DNA of 64,000 nucleotides, taken from the NCBI GenBank assembly GCA_963760375.1, contig CAVXCS010000005.1, positions 434,001 to 498,000 of the forward strand, read 5' to 3'. Made by a program: the position numbers and the translations under genes. Source of the DNA: Pelagihabitans sp963760375 (GTDB taxonomy: Bacteria > Bacteroidota > Bacteroidia > Flavobacteriales > Flavobacteriaceae). Of the stretch, positions 1 to 8,268 are shown piece after piece (the first letter of the stretch is position 1; each line of letters opens with the position of its first letter). The notes beneath the pieces were generated by a model. That model had not been told where the DNA came from. It did not search any database and was given only the letters and a program-made list of their open reading frames with translations.

Positions 1-2
1 TT

Positions 3-194
3 TATTTGGGCCCTGCCAACCAACCCGAATATTATCAAGACATTTTGAAGTTGAAACCCAAAAGGGTCATCTTTAATCCAGGAACCGAAAACCCCGAACT
101 CTACCGTTTATTGGAGGAACAAGGCATCATGGCCATCGAAGCCTGTACTTTGGTGCTTTTGGCGACCGATCAATATAAAACAGTCGTGAACTAG
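3..194 (+). CDS. CoA-binding domain protein (C-terminal part, cut by window edge)
   Basis: The reading frame is open to the left edge, so the gene starts outside the window; only about 63 C-terminal residues are present. The visible part has the signature of the small single-domain CoA-binding (YccU-type, Rossmann fold) family: 'RVIFNPGTENPEL' followed by 'EACTLVLL' close to the C-terminus. Proteins of this family are about 120 residues and bind CoA or a related nucleotide; the physiological role is not settled. It ends 16 bases before the stop of the symporter on the other strand, so the two genes converge. Identification rests on the C-terminal motif only. Confidence 0.8.
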   Translation, partial: YLGPANQPEYYQDILKLKPKRVIFNPGTENPELYRLLEEQGIMAIEACTLVLLATDQYKTVVN

Positions 195-210
195 AGCATA
201 TGGCGAGAAT

Positions 211-1698
211 CTAAGCGTTCCTGTCGATCGCCTGTACCATTTTCTTGTCCCGTATCAACCAAAGGCCAATGAAGGTCAGGAGTCCGTTAATGGGCAAGAG
301 CTCATAGCCGATTTGATAGCCACCAAAGTATTCCGCCGGAATCTTTGAAATACCGTAGATCAAGGCAACCGACAGAACGGCTACCAACCAAACATATCGA
401 TCTTTGACATTTTTATTGGTAAATATGCCAAAAGTGAACAGGCCCAAGAGCGGGCCATAGGTAAAAGTGGCCACCGTAAGCACCCCATCGATGACATTTT
501 TTTCCAGGACATATTTAAAGATGATGATCACCACGATCAATAAAGCACCCATGGCCACATGTACTTTTTTTCGCAGGGATTTCTGAATGGCTTCCGGCTT
601 TTTATCAATATCCAATACATCGACGCAAAAAGAGGTGGTCAGGGAAGTGAGGGCGCTGTCGGCGCTGCTATAAGCGGCGGCGATGAGGCCCAATAAAAAA
701 GTGATGGCGACCACCGGCCCCAAACCGCTGTTGATGGCAATTTCCGGGAACAGCAGGTCGGTCTTGGGCACCCCGTCCATCAACGGCACGGCGATATCCA
801 TTTTTTGGGCATAGATGAACAGCAGGGCGCCCAAAAGCAGGAAAAAAAAGTTCACCAAAACCAGCACGATGCTAAAGGAGACCATATTTTTCTGGGCATC
901 CTTCAAGCTGCGGCAAGTGAGGTTCTTCTGCATCATGTCTTGGTCCAGGCCGGTCATGCAAATGGCGATGAACATGCCGCCAAGAAATGATTTCACAAAA
1001 TGGTTTCGGGCAAAAAAATCATCCATAAAGAAGATTTTGTTGTAGTCCTTCAATTCCTCAGAACCCAAAAATTCACCCAAGTCCCAACCCAGTTTCTGGT
1101 TGATGAAATAGATACTCAACGCCACGGAGACCAGCATAAAGGCGGTTTGAAGTGAATCTGTCCAGATGATGGTCTTGACGCCCCCTTTGTAGGTATACAC
1201 CCAGATCAGGAAAATGGAGAGGGTGACCGTTACCTCGAAACGGATGCCCATGGCATCAAAAATAAATTGCTGCAGCACAATGGCCACCAAAAACAGCCGA
1301 AAAGAGGCACCGAGCACTTTGGAAACAAAAAAGAAAAAGGCTCCGGTCTTGTAGCTCACCCGCCCAAAGCGCTCTTCCAGATACTCATAAATGGAAGTCA
1401 CGTTCAGCCGATAGTAGATCGGCATCAACAGAAAGGCAATGACGATATAACCCACAAGATAACCGAACACCACCTGCATATAGCCAAAACCATCGCCCTG
1501 TACGCCCCCTGGCACAGAGATAAAAGTGACCCCCGAAAGGGAAGCCCCGATCATGCCAAAGGCGACCAAAAACCAGGGCGATTGATTGCCGGCCCTAAAG
1601 AAATCGAGGTTGGAATCATTTTTACCGGTGAAATAGGAAATCAACATCAGCAGCAGAAAATAGCCGATGATCAAAAGCAGGATATGGGTCGGTGTCAT
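211..1698 (-). CDS. Sodium:solute symporter (SSS family)
   Basis: An inner-membrane transporter of 495 residues, the usual length for the SSS family (PF00474). About thirteen hydrophobic segments run from 'ILLLIIGYFLLLMLISYF' near the N-terminus to 'GLLTFIGLWLI' near the end. Family landmarks include a glycine-rich helix ('MIGASLSGVTFISVPG') and 'LLGLIAAAYSSADSALTSL', which matches the serine-rich helix that contributes to the Na+ site in this family. The substrate cannot be read from sequence; related bacteroidotal proteins are annotated only as sodium:solute symporters. The start is an ATG at 1696-1698 and the gene diverges from recR with 71 bases between them. Confidence 0.93.
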   Translation of the reverse strand: MTPTHILLLIIGYFLLLMLISYFTGKNDSNLDFFRAGNQSPWFLVAFGMIGASLSGVTFISVPGGVQGDGFGYMQVVFGYLVGYIVIAFLLMPIYYRLNVTSIYEYLEERFGRVSYKTGAFFFFVSKVLGASFRLFLVAIVLQQFIFDAMGIRFEVTVTLSIFLIWVYTYKGGVKTIIWTDSLQTAFMLVSVALSIYFINQKLGWDLGEFLGSEELKDYNKIFFMDDFFARNHFVKSFLGGMFIAICMTGLDQDMMQKNLTCRSLKDAQKNMVSFSIVLVLVNFFFLLLGALLFIYAQKMDIAVPLMDGVPKTDLLFPEIAINSGLGPVVAITFLLGLIAAAYSSADSALTSLTTSFCVDVLDIDKKPEAIQKSLRKKVHVAMGALLIVVIIIFKYVLEKNVIDGVLTVATFTYGPLLGLFTFGIFTNKNVKDRYVWLVAVLSVALIYGISKIPAEYFGGYQIGYELLPINGLLTFIGLWLIRDKKMVQAIDRNA

Positions 1699-1744
1699 TC
1701 AAATTATTATTGGAGGCCAAAGTACAAAAAGTAAAAATAGTACG

Positions 1745-1752
1745 TAATTTTG
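1745..1752 (+). promoter_or_regulatory. -7 element of the recR promoter
   Basis: TAATTTTG fits the Bacteroidota sigma-A -7 consensus TAnnTTTG and lies 17 bases before the recR ATG. I see no TTG at the expected distance of about 20 bases upstream, so only the -7 box is claimed. Confidence 0.5.
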
Positions 1753-1769
1753 CCCAGTAAAGTGTTCAA

Positions 1770-2390
1770 ATGGATTTTTCATCAAGATTATTGGAAAAAG
1801 CGGTCAACGAAACCGCCCAACTGCCCGGTATCGGAAAGCGCACCGCATTGCGTTTGGTGCTTCATTTGTTGAAGCAGCCCACCGAACAGACCACCCGATT
1901 GACCGCTGCTTTGGAACAGTTGCGCAATACGGTAAAGTTCTGTAGCAATTGTCACAACATTTCGGATGTGGAACTGTGCGAGATTTGTGCCAGTCCGAAA
2001 AGGGACCGATCTCTGGTTTGCGTGGTAGAGGACATCCGTGATGTCATGGCCATTGAAAATACCGGGCAATATATGGGCCTGTACCATGTTTTGGGCGGTA
2101 AGATTTCTCCAATGGAGGGCGTTGGCCCAAGGGAGCTAACCATAACCTCTTTGGTGAACAAGGCCAGATCCGGGGAATTCAAGGAACTGATTTTCGCCCT
2201 GAGTTCCACTATGGAAGGGGATACCACCAATTTTTATATTTATAAACAGCTCTCGGGACTCGATATCAATACCTCTACCATTGCCAGGGGTATCGCGGTA
2301 GGCGATGAACTCGAATATGCCGATGAGGTAACCCTTGGAAGAAGTATCCTGAACCGAATTCCGTTCGAGGGCTCCCTAAAAGCGAACTAA
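1770..2390 (+). CDS. recR: Recombination mediator RecR
   Basis: A cytoplasmic DNA-repair protein that works with RecO (and RecF) to load RecA on gapped single-stranded DNA. The 206 residues are the normal RecR length and carry its domains in order: helix-hairpin-helix (about 8-30, 'QLPGIGKRTALRLVLHLL'), a C4 zinc finger (C58, C61, C70, C73), and a Toprim domain (about 81-175) beginning 'CVVEDIRDVMAIE'. The ATG at 1770 lies just after a -7 promoter box. Intact; the next gene has its own promoter. Confidence 0.98.
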   Translation: MDFSSRLLEKAVNETAQLPGIGKRTALRLVLHLLKQPTEQTTRLTAALEQLRNTVKFCSNCHNISDVELCEICASPKRDRSLVCVVEDIRDVMAIENTGQYMGLYHVLGGKISPMEGVGPRELTITSLVNKARSGEFKELIFALSSTMEGDTTNFYIYKQLSGLDINTSTIARGIAVGDELEYADEVTLGRSILNRIPFEGSLKAN

Positions 2391-2438
2391 GAAAAGGTAC
2401 TTCCTACAATAAGTTCAAGTTAAACATCGAATATTTAG

Positions 2439-2446
2439 TATTTTTG
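2439..2446 (+). promoter_or_regulatory. -7 element upstream of the E2 acyltransferase gene
   Basis: TATTTTTG matches TAnnTTTG and sits 37 bases before the ATG at 2484, leaving a leader of roughly 30 bases. A clear -33 TTG is not seen at the expected spacing. Confidence 0.55.
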
Positions 2447-2483
2447 CAACGAAAATTCCATTTAGTACATATAAAATAAGGAT

Positions 2484-3860
2484 ATGTCAAAGTTTGAATT
2501 GAAATTGCCCCGTATGGGAGAAAGTGTTGCCGAGGCCACCTTAACCTCTTGGCTCAAAGAAGTTGGTGATACGATTACCCTCGATGAGCCGGTCTTGGAG
2601 ATTGCCACCGATAAGGTCGATTCGGAGGTGCCCAGTGAAGTGGAAGGCGTTTTGGTTGAAAAACTTTTTAAAGTTGACGATGTCATCAAGGTAGGGGAGA
2701 CCATCGCCATTATCGAGGTCAACGGCAGTGTTCAACAGGAAACAAAACCTGAGGTCGCCATAGAACGACGACCGGTAGCGGTCCCGGAAACCGATTCCGA
2801 TTCCGATATCGAACACACTTCGGCCCAATTGGCAGAAGGCATAGAAAAGGTGAAGGAAACGGTTGCGGCCCCACAGGCCGAAAACCAGACTTCCGACCGT
2901 TTTTATTCGCCACTGGTAAGAAATATTGCCAAGGAAGAGGGGATTACCTTGGCTGAACTCGATACCATCACCGGTACCGGAAAAGAAGGCCGTGTGACCA
3001 AAAACGATATTTTGGACTATATCTCCAGCGGAAAGGCAAGCCCGCAAGCCATTAAGGAACCACCCAAGACCATCGCCCCTGAAACGGCCGTTACCCAAGC
3101 CGCCAAGCCCGAAGTGGAGAAGGAACGCGTCGCCACGGTGTCCGTTTCCGGAAATGATGAGGTCATTGAAATGGGCAGGATGGGCAAATTGATCGCCCAA
3201 CATATGGTCGCCAGTGTTTCTACATCGGCCCATGTGCAGAGTTTTATCGAGGTCGATGTCACCAAGGTGGTGCAATGGCGCAACCGGGTCAAAGACGGTT
3301 TTGAAAAAAGGGAAGGTGAAAAATTGACTTTTACCCCTGTATTCCTGGAGGCGGTAGCCACCGCTTTGAAAAAATACCCAATGATGAACATCTCCGTGGA
3401 AGGGGATAAGATCATCAAGAAGAAAAACATCAATATAGGGATGGCCGCGGCACTGCCCGATGGCAACCTCATTGTTCCCGTCATCAAAAATGCCGATCAG
3501 TTGAACATGGTGGGCATGGCCAAAGTGGTGAACGACCTGGCCGAGCGGGCGCGTAAAAACCAATTAAAACCTGACGAAGTGAAAGACGGCACCTATACCG
3601 TCACCAATGTGGGAACCTTCGGCAGTGTTTTCGGAACCCCGATCATCAACCAACCACAGGTAGGCATACTTGCCTTGGGGGCCATTAGAAAAATACCCTC
3701 GGTCATTGAAACCAGCGAGGGCGATTTTATCGGGATCCGCAGCAAGATGTTCCTCTCCCACAGCTATGACCACAGGGTGGTCAACGGGGCTTTGGGCAGT
3801 ATGTTCGCCAAGGCGGTAGCCGACTATTTGGAAGCTTGGGACGTGAATAGGGAAATCTAA
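2484..3860 (+). CDS. 2-oxo acid dehydrogenase E2 acyltransferase
   Basis: The core lipoyl acyltransferase of a 2-oxo acid dehydrogenase complex (branched-chain or pyruvate type); it moves the acyl group from E1 to CoA. The 458 residues show a lipoyl domain (about 3-78) with lipoyl lysine K44 in 'ATDKVDSEVP', an acidic/proline linker, a peripheral-subunit-binding domain (about 141-178, 'SPLVRNIAKEEG'), a second linker, and the catalytic domain (about 230-455). The active-site motif HxxxDG reads H430-R-V-V-N434-G here, with Asn in place of Asp. E1 and E3 genes are not adjacent, so the substrate is not decided by context. I think it is closest to the branched-chain type found in Flavobacteriia, but that is inference. 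Confidence 0.93.
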   Translation: MSKFELKLPRMGESVAEATLTSWLKEVGDTITLDEPVLEIATDKVDSEVPSEVEGVLVEKLFKVDDVIKVGETIAIIEVNGSVQQETKPEVAIERRPVAVPETDSDSDIEHTSAQLAEGIEKVKETVAAPQAENQTSDRFYSPLVRNIAKEEGITLAELDTITGTGKEGRVTKNDILDYISSGKASPQAIKEPPKTIAPETAVTQAAKPEVEKERVATVSVSGNDEVIEMGRMGKLIAQHMVASVSTSAHVQSFIEVDVTKVVQWRNRVKDGFEKREGEKLTFTPVFLEAVATALKKYPMMNISVEGDKIIKKKNINIGMAAALPDGNLIVPVIKNADQLNMVGMAKVVNDLAERARKNQLKPDEVKDGTYTVTNVGTFGSVFGTPIINQPQVGILALGAIRKIPSVIETSEGDFIGIRSKMFLSHSYDHRVVNGALGSMFAKAVADYLEAWDVNREI

Positions 3861-3982
3861 ACTTCGATCGGGCAATCGATGCATGGGTCTGCAGCAAGCC
3901 AGTCCCAGCCAAAGGTTCGGCCATAAAATCGAGGGCCATTTTACCTGGTAAAAATAACTGGCCTCCAAAACAATTTCTAACG

Positions 3983-3990
3983 TACATTTG
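3983..3990 (+). promoter_or_regulatory. -7 element upstream of the cysteine-cluster protein
   Basis: TACATTTG matches TAnnTTTG and ends 11 bases before the ATG at 4002, implying a leader of only a few bases. No clear -33 TTG. Confidence 0.5.
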
Positions 3991-4001
3991 CGCAAAAATT
4001 T

Positions 4002-4610
4002 ATGTCCATAGCCCGTAGGGTAAGGTCGGTTGAATTGCTATATGCCCGACTTGATAAGGAAATTGCCCAATTTCAATCGACCACAAAGCTGCATTGTATC
4101 GCGGGCTGTGGAAAATGCTGCACCAAACCCGATATTGAGGCTTCCCCGTTGGAGTTTTTGCCTTGGGCCTTCCAACAATTTTTAGAGGGCCGTGCCCTGG
4201 AAGCGCTCGATCGGGTAAAAAAATCGCCAAGCAGCGTCTGCATGCTTTTTAGTCCGTTGTCCCTGGTTGATTTAAGCAAAGGAAAGTGTTCCGAGTACGC
4301 CCATCGAGGGCTGATATGCCGCCTTTTCGGTTACGCGGCTGGGCGTGATAAAATAGGGCAGCTCCGTTTGGCTACCTGCAACATCATCAAGGAAAACCAG
4401 AAGGGAGACTACCAAGCCACTGTCGAAGCCATAAACAATGGGCTTTCGATACCCATTTTTTCAGACCATTACAAAAGACTTGCCCAGATCGATTTTAAAT
4501 TGGGCAATACCATCGTCCCGATCAACAAGGCCTTACAAATGGCGCTGGAAGAGGTATTGCATTACTATGCCTACCGGCCTTTTCCCACCAAACTCAAAAA
4601 ATCGGCCTAG
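4002..4610 (+). CDS. YkgJ-family cysteine cluster protein
   Basis: A soluble 202-residue protein with the CxxxCxxCC signature of the YkgJ/UPF0153 (CxxCxxCC, PF03692) family: C32, C36, C39 and C40 in 'CIAGCGKCC', plus further cysteines in 'GKCSEYAHRGLICRLFG' and 'LATCNII'. The eight or so cysteines suggest a bound metal, zinc or an iron-sulfur cluster; the biochemical function of the family is not established. It starts 141 bases after the E2 gene and has its own -7 box, so it is likely a separate transcript. Confidence 0.85.
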   Translation: MSIARRVRSVELLYARLDKEIAQFQSTTKLHCIAGCGKCCTKPDIEASPLEFLPWAFQQFLEGRALEALDRVKKSPSSVCMLFSPLSLVDLSKGKCSEYAHRGLICRLFGYAAGRDKIGQLRLATCNIIKENQKGDYQATVEAINNGLSIPIFSDHYKRLAQIDFKLGNTIVPINKALQMALEEVLHYYAYRPFPTKLKKSA

Positions 4611-4692
4611 GCAAAAAGGGGAGGGGTTCGATCAAAACATCAACAGGGGTCAAATATCTTACGATATCGTTTCACCGAACTTCTCGAAAAAG

Positions 4693-4700
4693 TATCTTTG
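4693..4700 (+). promoter_or_regulatory. -7 element that fixes the exonuclease start
   Basis: TATCTTTG matches TAnnTTTG. Transcription would start about 4705-4708, which excludes a TTG start at 4698 for the downstream gene and supports the ATG at 4716 with a very short leader. Confidence 0.55.
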
Positions 4701-4715
4701 CCGAAACCCTTCGCC

Positions 4716-5492
4716 ATGGAACTAAAGCTTACAAGACCTATTTGTTTTTTTGATCTGGAAACCACGGGGATCAATGTGGCCAAGGATAGGATCGTCGAGA
4801 TCTCGATCTTAAAGATTTACCCAAACGGCAATAAGGAAAGCAAGACCTGGTTGGTCAATCCGGAAATGCCCATCCCAGAAGAAGTAACCGCCATTCATGG
4901 CATTTCCAATGAAAAGGTCGCCAACGAACCTACCTTTTCGGCACTCTCCAAGGACATATATAAAATGATCAAGGACAGCGATCTAGGGGGTTTCAATTCA
5001 GATCGTTTCGACATTCCCTTATTGGCTGAGGAGCTGCTGCGGGCCGACATCGACTTTGACATGAAAAATACCGTTTCCATCGATGTGCAGACGATCTTTC
5101 ACAAAATGGAAAAAAGAACGCTCGAGGCCGCCTACAAGTTTTATTGTGATAAGGATTTGAGCAACGCCCATAGTGCAGAGGCCGATACCAAGGCAACCTA
5201 CGAAGTATTATTGGGCCAATTGGAGCGCTACCCGGAATTGGAGAACAATGTCAAGAAATTGGCCGAATTCTCTACCCATAGGCAATTTGCAGATTTTGCC
5301 GGTTTCATAGGGGTGGATGGGGACGGAAATGAGATATTTAGTTTTGGTAAACACAAAGGAAAAAAAGTCCATGATGTACTTGAAGAGGAGCCAGGGTATT
5401 TTGGATGGATATTAAATGCAGATTTTCCACTGTATACCAAAAAAGTGCTGACCCAGATCAAATTGAGCAAACTCAACAACAAATTGGGGTAG
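4716..5492 (+). CDS. DnaQ-like 3'-5' exonuclease with C-terminal DUF3820-like domain
   Basis: A 258-residue DEDDh exonuclease of the DNA polymerase III epsilon/RNase T type. ExoI is 'FFDLETTGI' near residue 14, ExoII is around 'GGFNSDRFDIPLL', and ExoIII is 'AHSAEADTKATYEV', which supplies the H and last D. After the nuclease domain (to about residue 175) comes a short domain with 'FSFGKHKGKKVHDV' and 'PGYFGWIL'. It resembles the free-standing DUF3820 protein at 12681-12917. The preferred start is ATG 4716, because the in-frame TTG at 4698 overlaps a -7 promoter box. Bacteroidota often carry such exonucleases apart from the polymerase proofreading subunit; a repair or RNA role is inferred only. 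Confidence 0.9.
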   Translation: MELKLTRPICFFDLETTGINVAKDRIVEISILKIYPNGNKESKTWLVNPEMPIPEEVTAIHGISNEKVANEPTFSALSKDIYKMIKDSDLGGFNSDRFDIPLLAEELLRADIDFDMKNTVSIDVQTIFHKMEKRTLEAAYKFYCDKDLSNAHSAEADTKATYEVLLGQLERYPELENNVKKLAEFSTHRQFADFAGFIGVDGDGNEIFSFGKHKGKKVHDVLEEEPGYFGWILNADFPLYTKKVLTQIKLSKLNNKLG

Positions 5493-5561
5493 GCAACCCT
5501 AGATGTCGGTTTTTTGCCCTTGGTGGAAAACGGGTGGCGAACCGGCAAAAAGAAGTTAAGC

Positions 5562-6173
5562 ATGAAAATCATTTGCATTGGCCGTAACTATACGGAGCAT
5601 ATCAACGAACTGGCCAACGAAAGGCCTTCCGACCCTGTGGTGTTCATCAAACCCGATTCAGCGGTTTTGCCAAAGGAACACGATTTCTTCATCCCCGATT
5701 TTACCGAAGAGGTGCACTATGAAGTGGAGGTTTTGGTGAAGATCAAGAAAGTGGGCAAACACATCGACCTAAAATTTGCCCACACCTATTATGAGGAAAT
5801 AGGATTGGGCATCGATTTTACCGCGAGGGACCTGCAGTCCAAATTGAAGGAAAAGGGCCTGCCCTGGGAAAAGGCAAAGGGTTTTGACGGATCGGCCGTT
5901 ATCGGAAAATGGCTTCCTAAGTCAGCCTTCAAAGAGGTGGACCGGATCGAATTTTCCCTTCTTAAAAATGGCGAAACGGTACAACATGGAAATACGGGCC
6001 AGATGCTCTGGAAGATCGACGAGCTCTTGGCTTATGTTTCAAAATTTTTCACCCTAAAAAAGGGCGATGTGCTTTTTACGGGCACCCCGGCAGGTGTTGG
6101 TAAAATAAAGCCAAATGACTATCTTTCGGGCATATTGGAGGGGCAAGAAATGTTTTCTTTAAAAATAAGGTGA
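5562..6173 (+). CDS. Fumarylacetoacetate hydrolase family protein
   Basis: A 203-residue cytoplasmic enzyme of the FAH superfamily (short YcgM/FAHD1-like form), which hydrolyses or decarboxylates acylpyruvates or oxaloacetate. Family features are 'ICIGRNYTEHINEL' at the N-terminus, the metal-binding acidic residues in 'VHYEVEVLVKI' and 'GIDFTARDLQ', and 'VLFTGTPAGVGKI' near the C-terminus. I chose the ATG at 5562, which puts the conserved 'GRNY' at its usual place, over the TTG at 5514. The gene couples to the next one through TGATG. Confidence 0.92.
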   Translation: MKIICIGRNYTEHINELANERPSDPVVFIKPDSAVLPKEHDFFIPDFTEEVHYEVEVLVKIKKVGKHIDLKFAHTYYEEIGLGIDFTARDLQSKLKEKGLPWEKAKGFDGSAVIGKWLPKSAFKEVDRIEFSLLKNGETVQHGNTGQMLWKIDELLAYVSKFFTLKKGDVLFTGTPAGVGKIKPNDYLSGILEGQEMFSLKIR

Positions 6174-6511
6174 TGATTTATAGCTTGATGAAAATTAATG
6201 AGATGGCCGATGGGGACGAAGAATTCGTGCATTCGGTAATCTCGGTCTTTTTGGAAGAGGTGCCCCACGATTTGCAACAATTGGAGAGCGCTTTGGAAGC
6301 AAAAGACTTCGAACAGGTGTACAAGCTTGCCCACAAGATCAAGCCGAATGTTGATTTGCTGGGCATGGAACAGACCAGGGCGGCAGCCTTGGAAATAGAG
6401 ACGCTGGGAAAAAATGAGGCCAACCACGCCGAAATCAAAAAAATATTTCCCATTCTTAAAAAGGATATCGCGCAGGTGGTATCGGAGCTCAAAAAGGATT
6501 TCGACCTGTAA
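6173..6511 (+). CDS. Histidine phosphotransfer (Hpt) domain protein
   Basis: A 112-residue all-alpha Hpt protein that would carry a phosphoryl group between a hybrid histidine kinase and a response regulator. The phosphorylated residue is H54 in 'LAHKIKPNVDLLGM', the standard Hpt motif. The ATG at 6173 overlaps the preceding stop by one base (TGATG), and its own stop overlaps the cinA ATG by one base (TAATG), so three genes are translationally coupled. There is no kinase or receiver gene next to it, so the partners are elsewhere. An internal start at 6188 is also possible. Confidence 0.88.
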   Translation: MIYSLMKINEMADGDEEFVHSVISVFLEEVPHDLQQLESALEAKDFEQVYKLAHKIKPNVDLLGMEQTRAAALEIETLGKNEANHAEIKKIFPILKKDIAQVVSELKKDFDL

Positions 6512-7758
6512 TGCTGGCAGAAATCATTACCATTGGCGATGAGATCCTCATTGGCCAGGTGATTGACACCAACTCTGCATTTATTGCCAAGCAGCTCAAT
6601 AGCATAGGCATTTCCGTTTTTCAGATCACCTCGGTCCAGGATGAACAACAGCATATTTTAAAGGCGTTGACGGAAGCTGGGCGGAACGTTGACATCGTAA
6701 TTTGTACAGGGGGCTTGGGCCCTACCAAAGACGATATCACCAAACATACCTTTTGCACTTTTTTTGACGATGTGTTGGTCCAGAACGGCGCGGTCTTGCG
6801 ACATGTAGAAACGTTGTTCTCCAAGTATATCTCCACGCCCATATCGGATGTGAACAGAAAACAGGCCATGGTGCCTTCGAAGGCTACCGTGTTGCAAAAC
6901 GCCAATGGCACCGCACCGGGGATGTGGTTCTCCGAAGGGGGTACCATTTATGTTTCACTTCCAGGGGTACCCTATGAAATGATGGCACTGATGACAGATC
7001 AGGTCATTCCAAAAATTACCAAGACGTTCGAACGGCCCTTTATCATCCATAAAACCTTGATCACCTATGGCCTGGGGGAAAGCGCCATTGCCGAGAGGAT
7101 CGAATATTGGGAGGAGCATCTGCCTGAATTTTTAAAATTGGCCTATCTGCCCAGTTTTGGGAAAGTAAGGTTGAGGCTGAGCGCCAAAGGGCCGAATAAG
7201 GAGGTATTGGAAACAGCCATCTCCGAGGCGAGCGTTGCCCTATATCCCTTGATCCAGGACATCCTGTATGGGGTTGAAGAGGATGAAACCCTGGAAGCCC
7301 TGATCGGAAAATGGCTCACCACCAAGCAGATGACCTTGTCGACGGCGGAGAGCTTTACCGGCGGAAAGATTGCCCAGACCCTTACTTCCGTTCCCGGTGC
7401 CTCGGCATATTTCAAGGGCAGCGTGGTGGCCTATGCCACCCAAACCAAGATCGAGGTCCTGGATGTGCCGCAAAGTTTGATAGAAAAACACTCGGTGGTA
7501 AGCGAAGAAGTGGCCATGGTGATGGCTCAAAATGCAAGGCGATTGTTCAAGACCGATTTTTCAATTGCCACTACCGGGAACGCTGGCCCTGCCAAAGGAG
7601 ATTCCGACGTGGAGGTGGGCACGGTAATTATTGCCGTTTCAGCTCCGATAGGCACTTATGCACAGCGTTTTGTCATGGGATCCAATCGGGAACGCATCGT
7701 GCAAAAATCGGTTCATAAAGCGCTCGAACTCCTGCAAAAAGAAATTTCAAAAATCTGA
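6511..7758 (+). CDS. cinA: CinA family protein (NMN deamidase / ADP-ribose pyrophosphatase type)
   Basis: A 415-residue full-length CinA. The N-terminal part (about 1-170) is the MoaB/MogA-like molybdopterin-binding fold with 'EIITIGDEILIGQVIDTNSA' and 'VICTGGLGPTKDD'. The C-terminal part (about 255-410) is the NMN amidohydrolase domain with 'STAESFTGGKIAQTLTSVPG' and 'ATTGNAGP'. In bacteria with both domains the protein recycles pyridine nucleotides by deamidating NMN, and the N-terminal domain can hydrolyse ADP-ribose. The start ATG overlaps the stop of the Hpt gene. Intact. Confidence 0.95.
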   Translation: MLAEIITIGDEILIGQVIDTNSAFIAKQLNSIGISVFQITSVQDEQQHILKALTEAGRNVDIVICTGGLGPTKDDITKHTFCTFFDDVLVQNGAVLRHVETLFSKYISTPISDVNRKQAMVPSKATVLQNANGTAPGMWFSEGGTIYVSLPGVPYEMMALMTDQVIPKITKTFERPFIIHKTLITYGLGESAIAERIEYWEEHLPEFLKLAYLPSFGKVRLRLSAKGPNKEVLETAISEASVALYPLIQDILYGVEEDETLEALIGKWLTTKQMTLSTAESFTGGKIAQTLTSVPGASAYFKGSVVAYATQTKIEVLDVPQSLIEKHSVVSEEVAMVMAQNARRLFKTDFSIATTGNAGPAKGDSDVEVGTVIIAVSAPIGTYAQRFVMGSNRERIVQKSVHKALELLQKEISKI

Positions 7759-7767
7759 ACCAGAATT

Positions 7768-7798
7768 TTGTCCGTCACACAAAAATGATATAAATTTG
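7768..7798 (+). promoter_or_regulatory. Promoter of the rpmB-rpmG operon (-33 TTG, -7 TAAATTTG)
   Basis: TTG at 7768-7770, a 20-base spacer, and TAAATTTG at 7791-7798 form a full Bacteroidota sigma-A promoter. It lies 25 bases before the rpmB start and is the best-formed promoter in the window. Confidence 0.72.
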
Positions 7799-7823
7799 CA
7801 TCCTGTTTAAAAAAATCAGCGCA

Positions 7824-8060
7824 ATGTCAAAAGTTTGTGAAATTACGGGTAAAAGGTCGATGTTCGGGAACAATGTGTCGTTTTCCGTCAATAAGACCAG
7901 AAGGAGATTTGACGTCAATCTTTCTAAAAAGCGTTTTTTTATTCCTGAGGAAGACCGTTGGGTTACTTTAAAGGTTTCCGCCAAAGGACTCAAAATCATC
8001 AACAAGAAGGGGATCGCCGCTGTTTTAAAAGAGGCAAAAGCACAAGGATTGGTAAAATAA
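7824..8060 (+). CDS. rpmB: Large ribosomal subunit protein bL28
   Basis: A basic 78-residue protein with the typical bL28 pattern: 'CEITGKRSMFGNNVSFS' at the N-terminus, then 'TRRRFDVNL' and a C-terminal 'KGLKIINKKG'. It belongs to the 50S subunit. It is first in the operon rpmB-rpmG-DUF4295, driven by the promoter at 7768-7798. The order is the usual one in Bacteroidota. Intact. Confidence 0.97.
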   Translation: MSKVCEITGKRSMFGNNVSFSVNKTRRRFDVNLSKKRFFIPEEDRWVTLKVSAKGLKIINKKGIAAVLKEAKAQGLVK

Positions 8061-8079
8061 TCCCCAAAAAGCAACGATA

Positions 8080-8262
8080 ATGGCAAAAAAAGGAAATAGG
8101 GTTCAGGTAATTTTGGAATGTACAGAGCATAAAGACTCTGGCGTGGGCGGTACTTCCCGTTATATCACTACCAAAAACAAAAAGAATACTCCAGAGCGAA
8201 TGGAGATCAAAAAGTATAATCCGGTGCTTAGAAGGGTGACCGTTCACAAAGAAATAAAGTAA
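8080..8262 (+). CDS. rpmG: Large ribosomal subunit protein bL33
   Basis: A 60-residue bL33 of the 50S subunit. It begins 'MAKKGNRVQVILECTEHK' and ends 'VLRRVTVHKEIK'. It has a single cysteine, so it is the zinc-independent form without the paired CxxC motifs. It follows rpmB after 19 bases and is followed after 6 bases by the 50-codon DUF4295 gene. Confidence 0.97.
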   Translation: MAKKGNRVQVILECTEHKDSGVGGTSRYITTKNKKNTPERMEIKKYNPVLRRVTVHKEIK

Positions 8263-8268
8263 TACGTC

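Noticed and set aside
805..1734. Several plus-strand open frames over the symporter gene
   Set aside because: Their products have no family features, and the minus-strand symporter explains the sequence.
2541..3563. Long open frame antisense to the E2 gene
   Set aside because: It overlaps a clear E2 protein, and its product is rich in Gly, Phe and His with no recognisable family, typical of the antisense of a GC-balanced gene.
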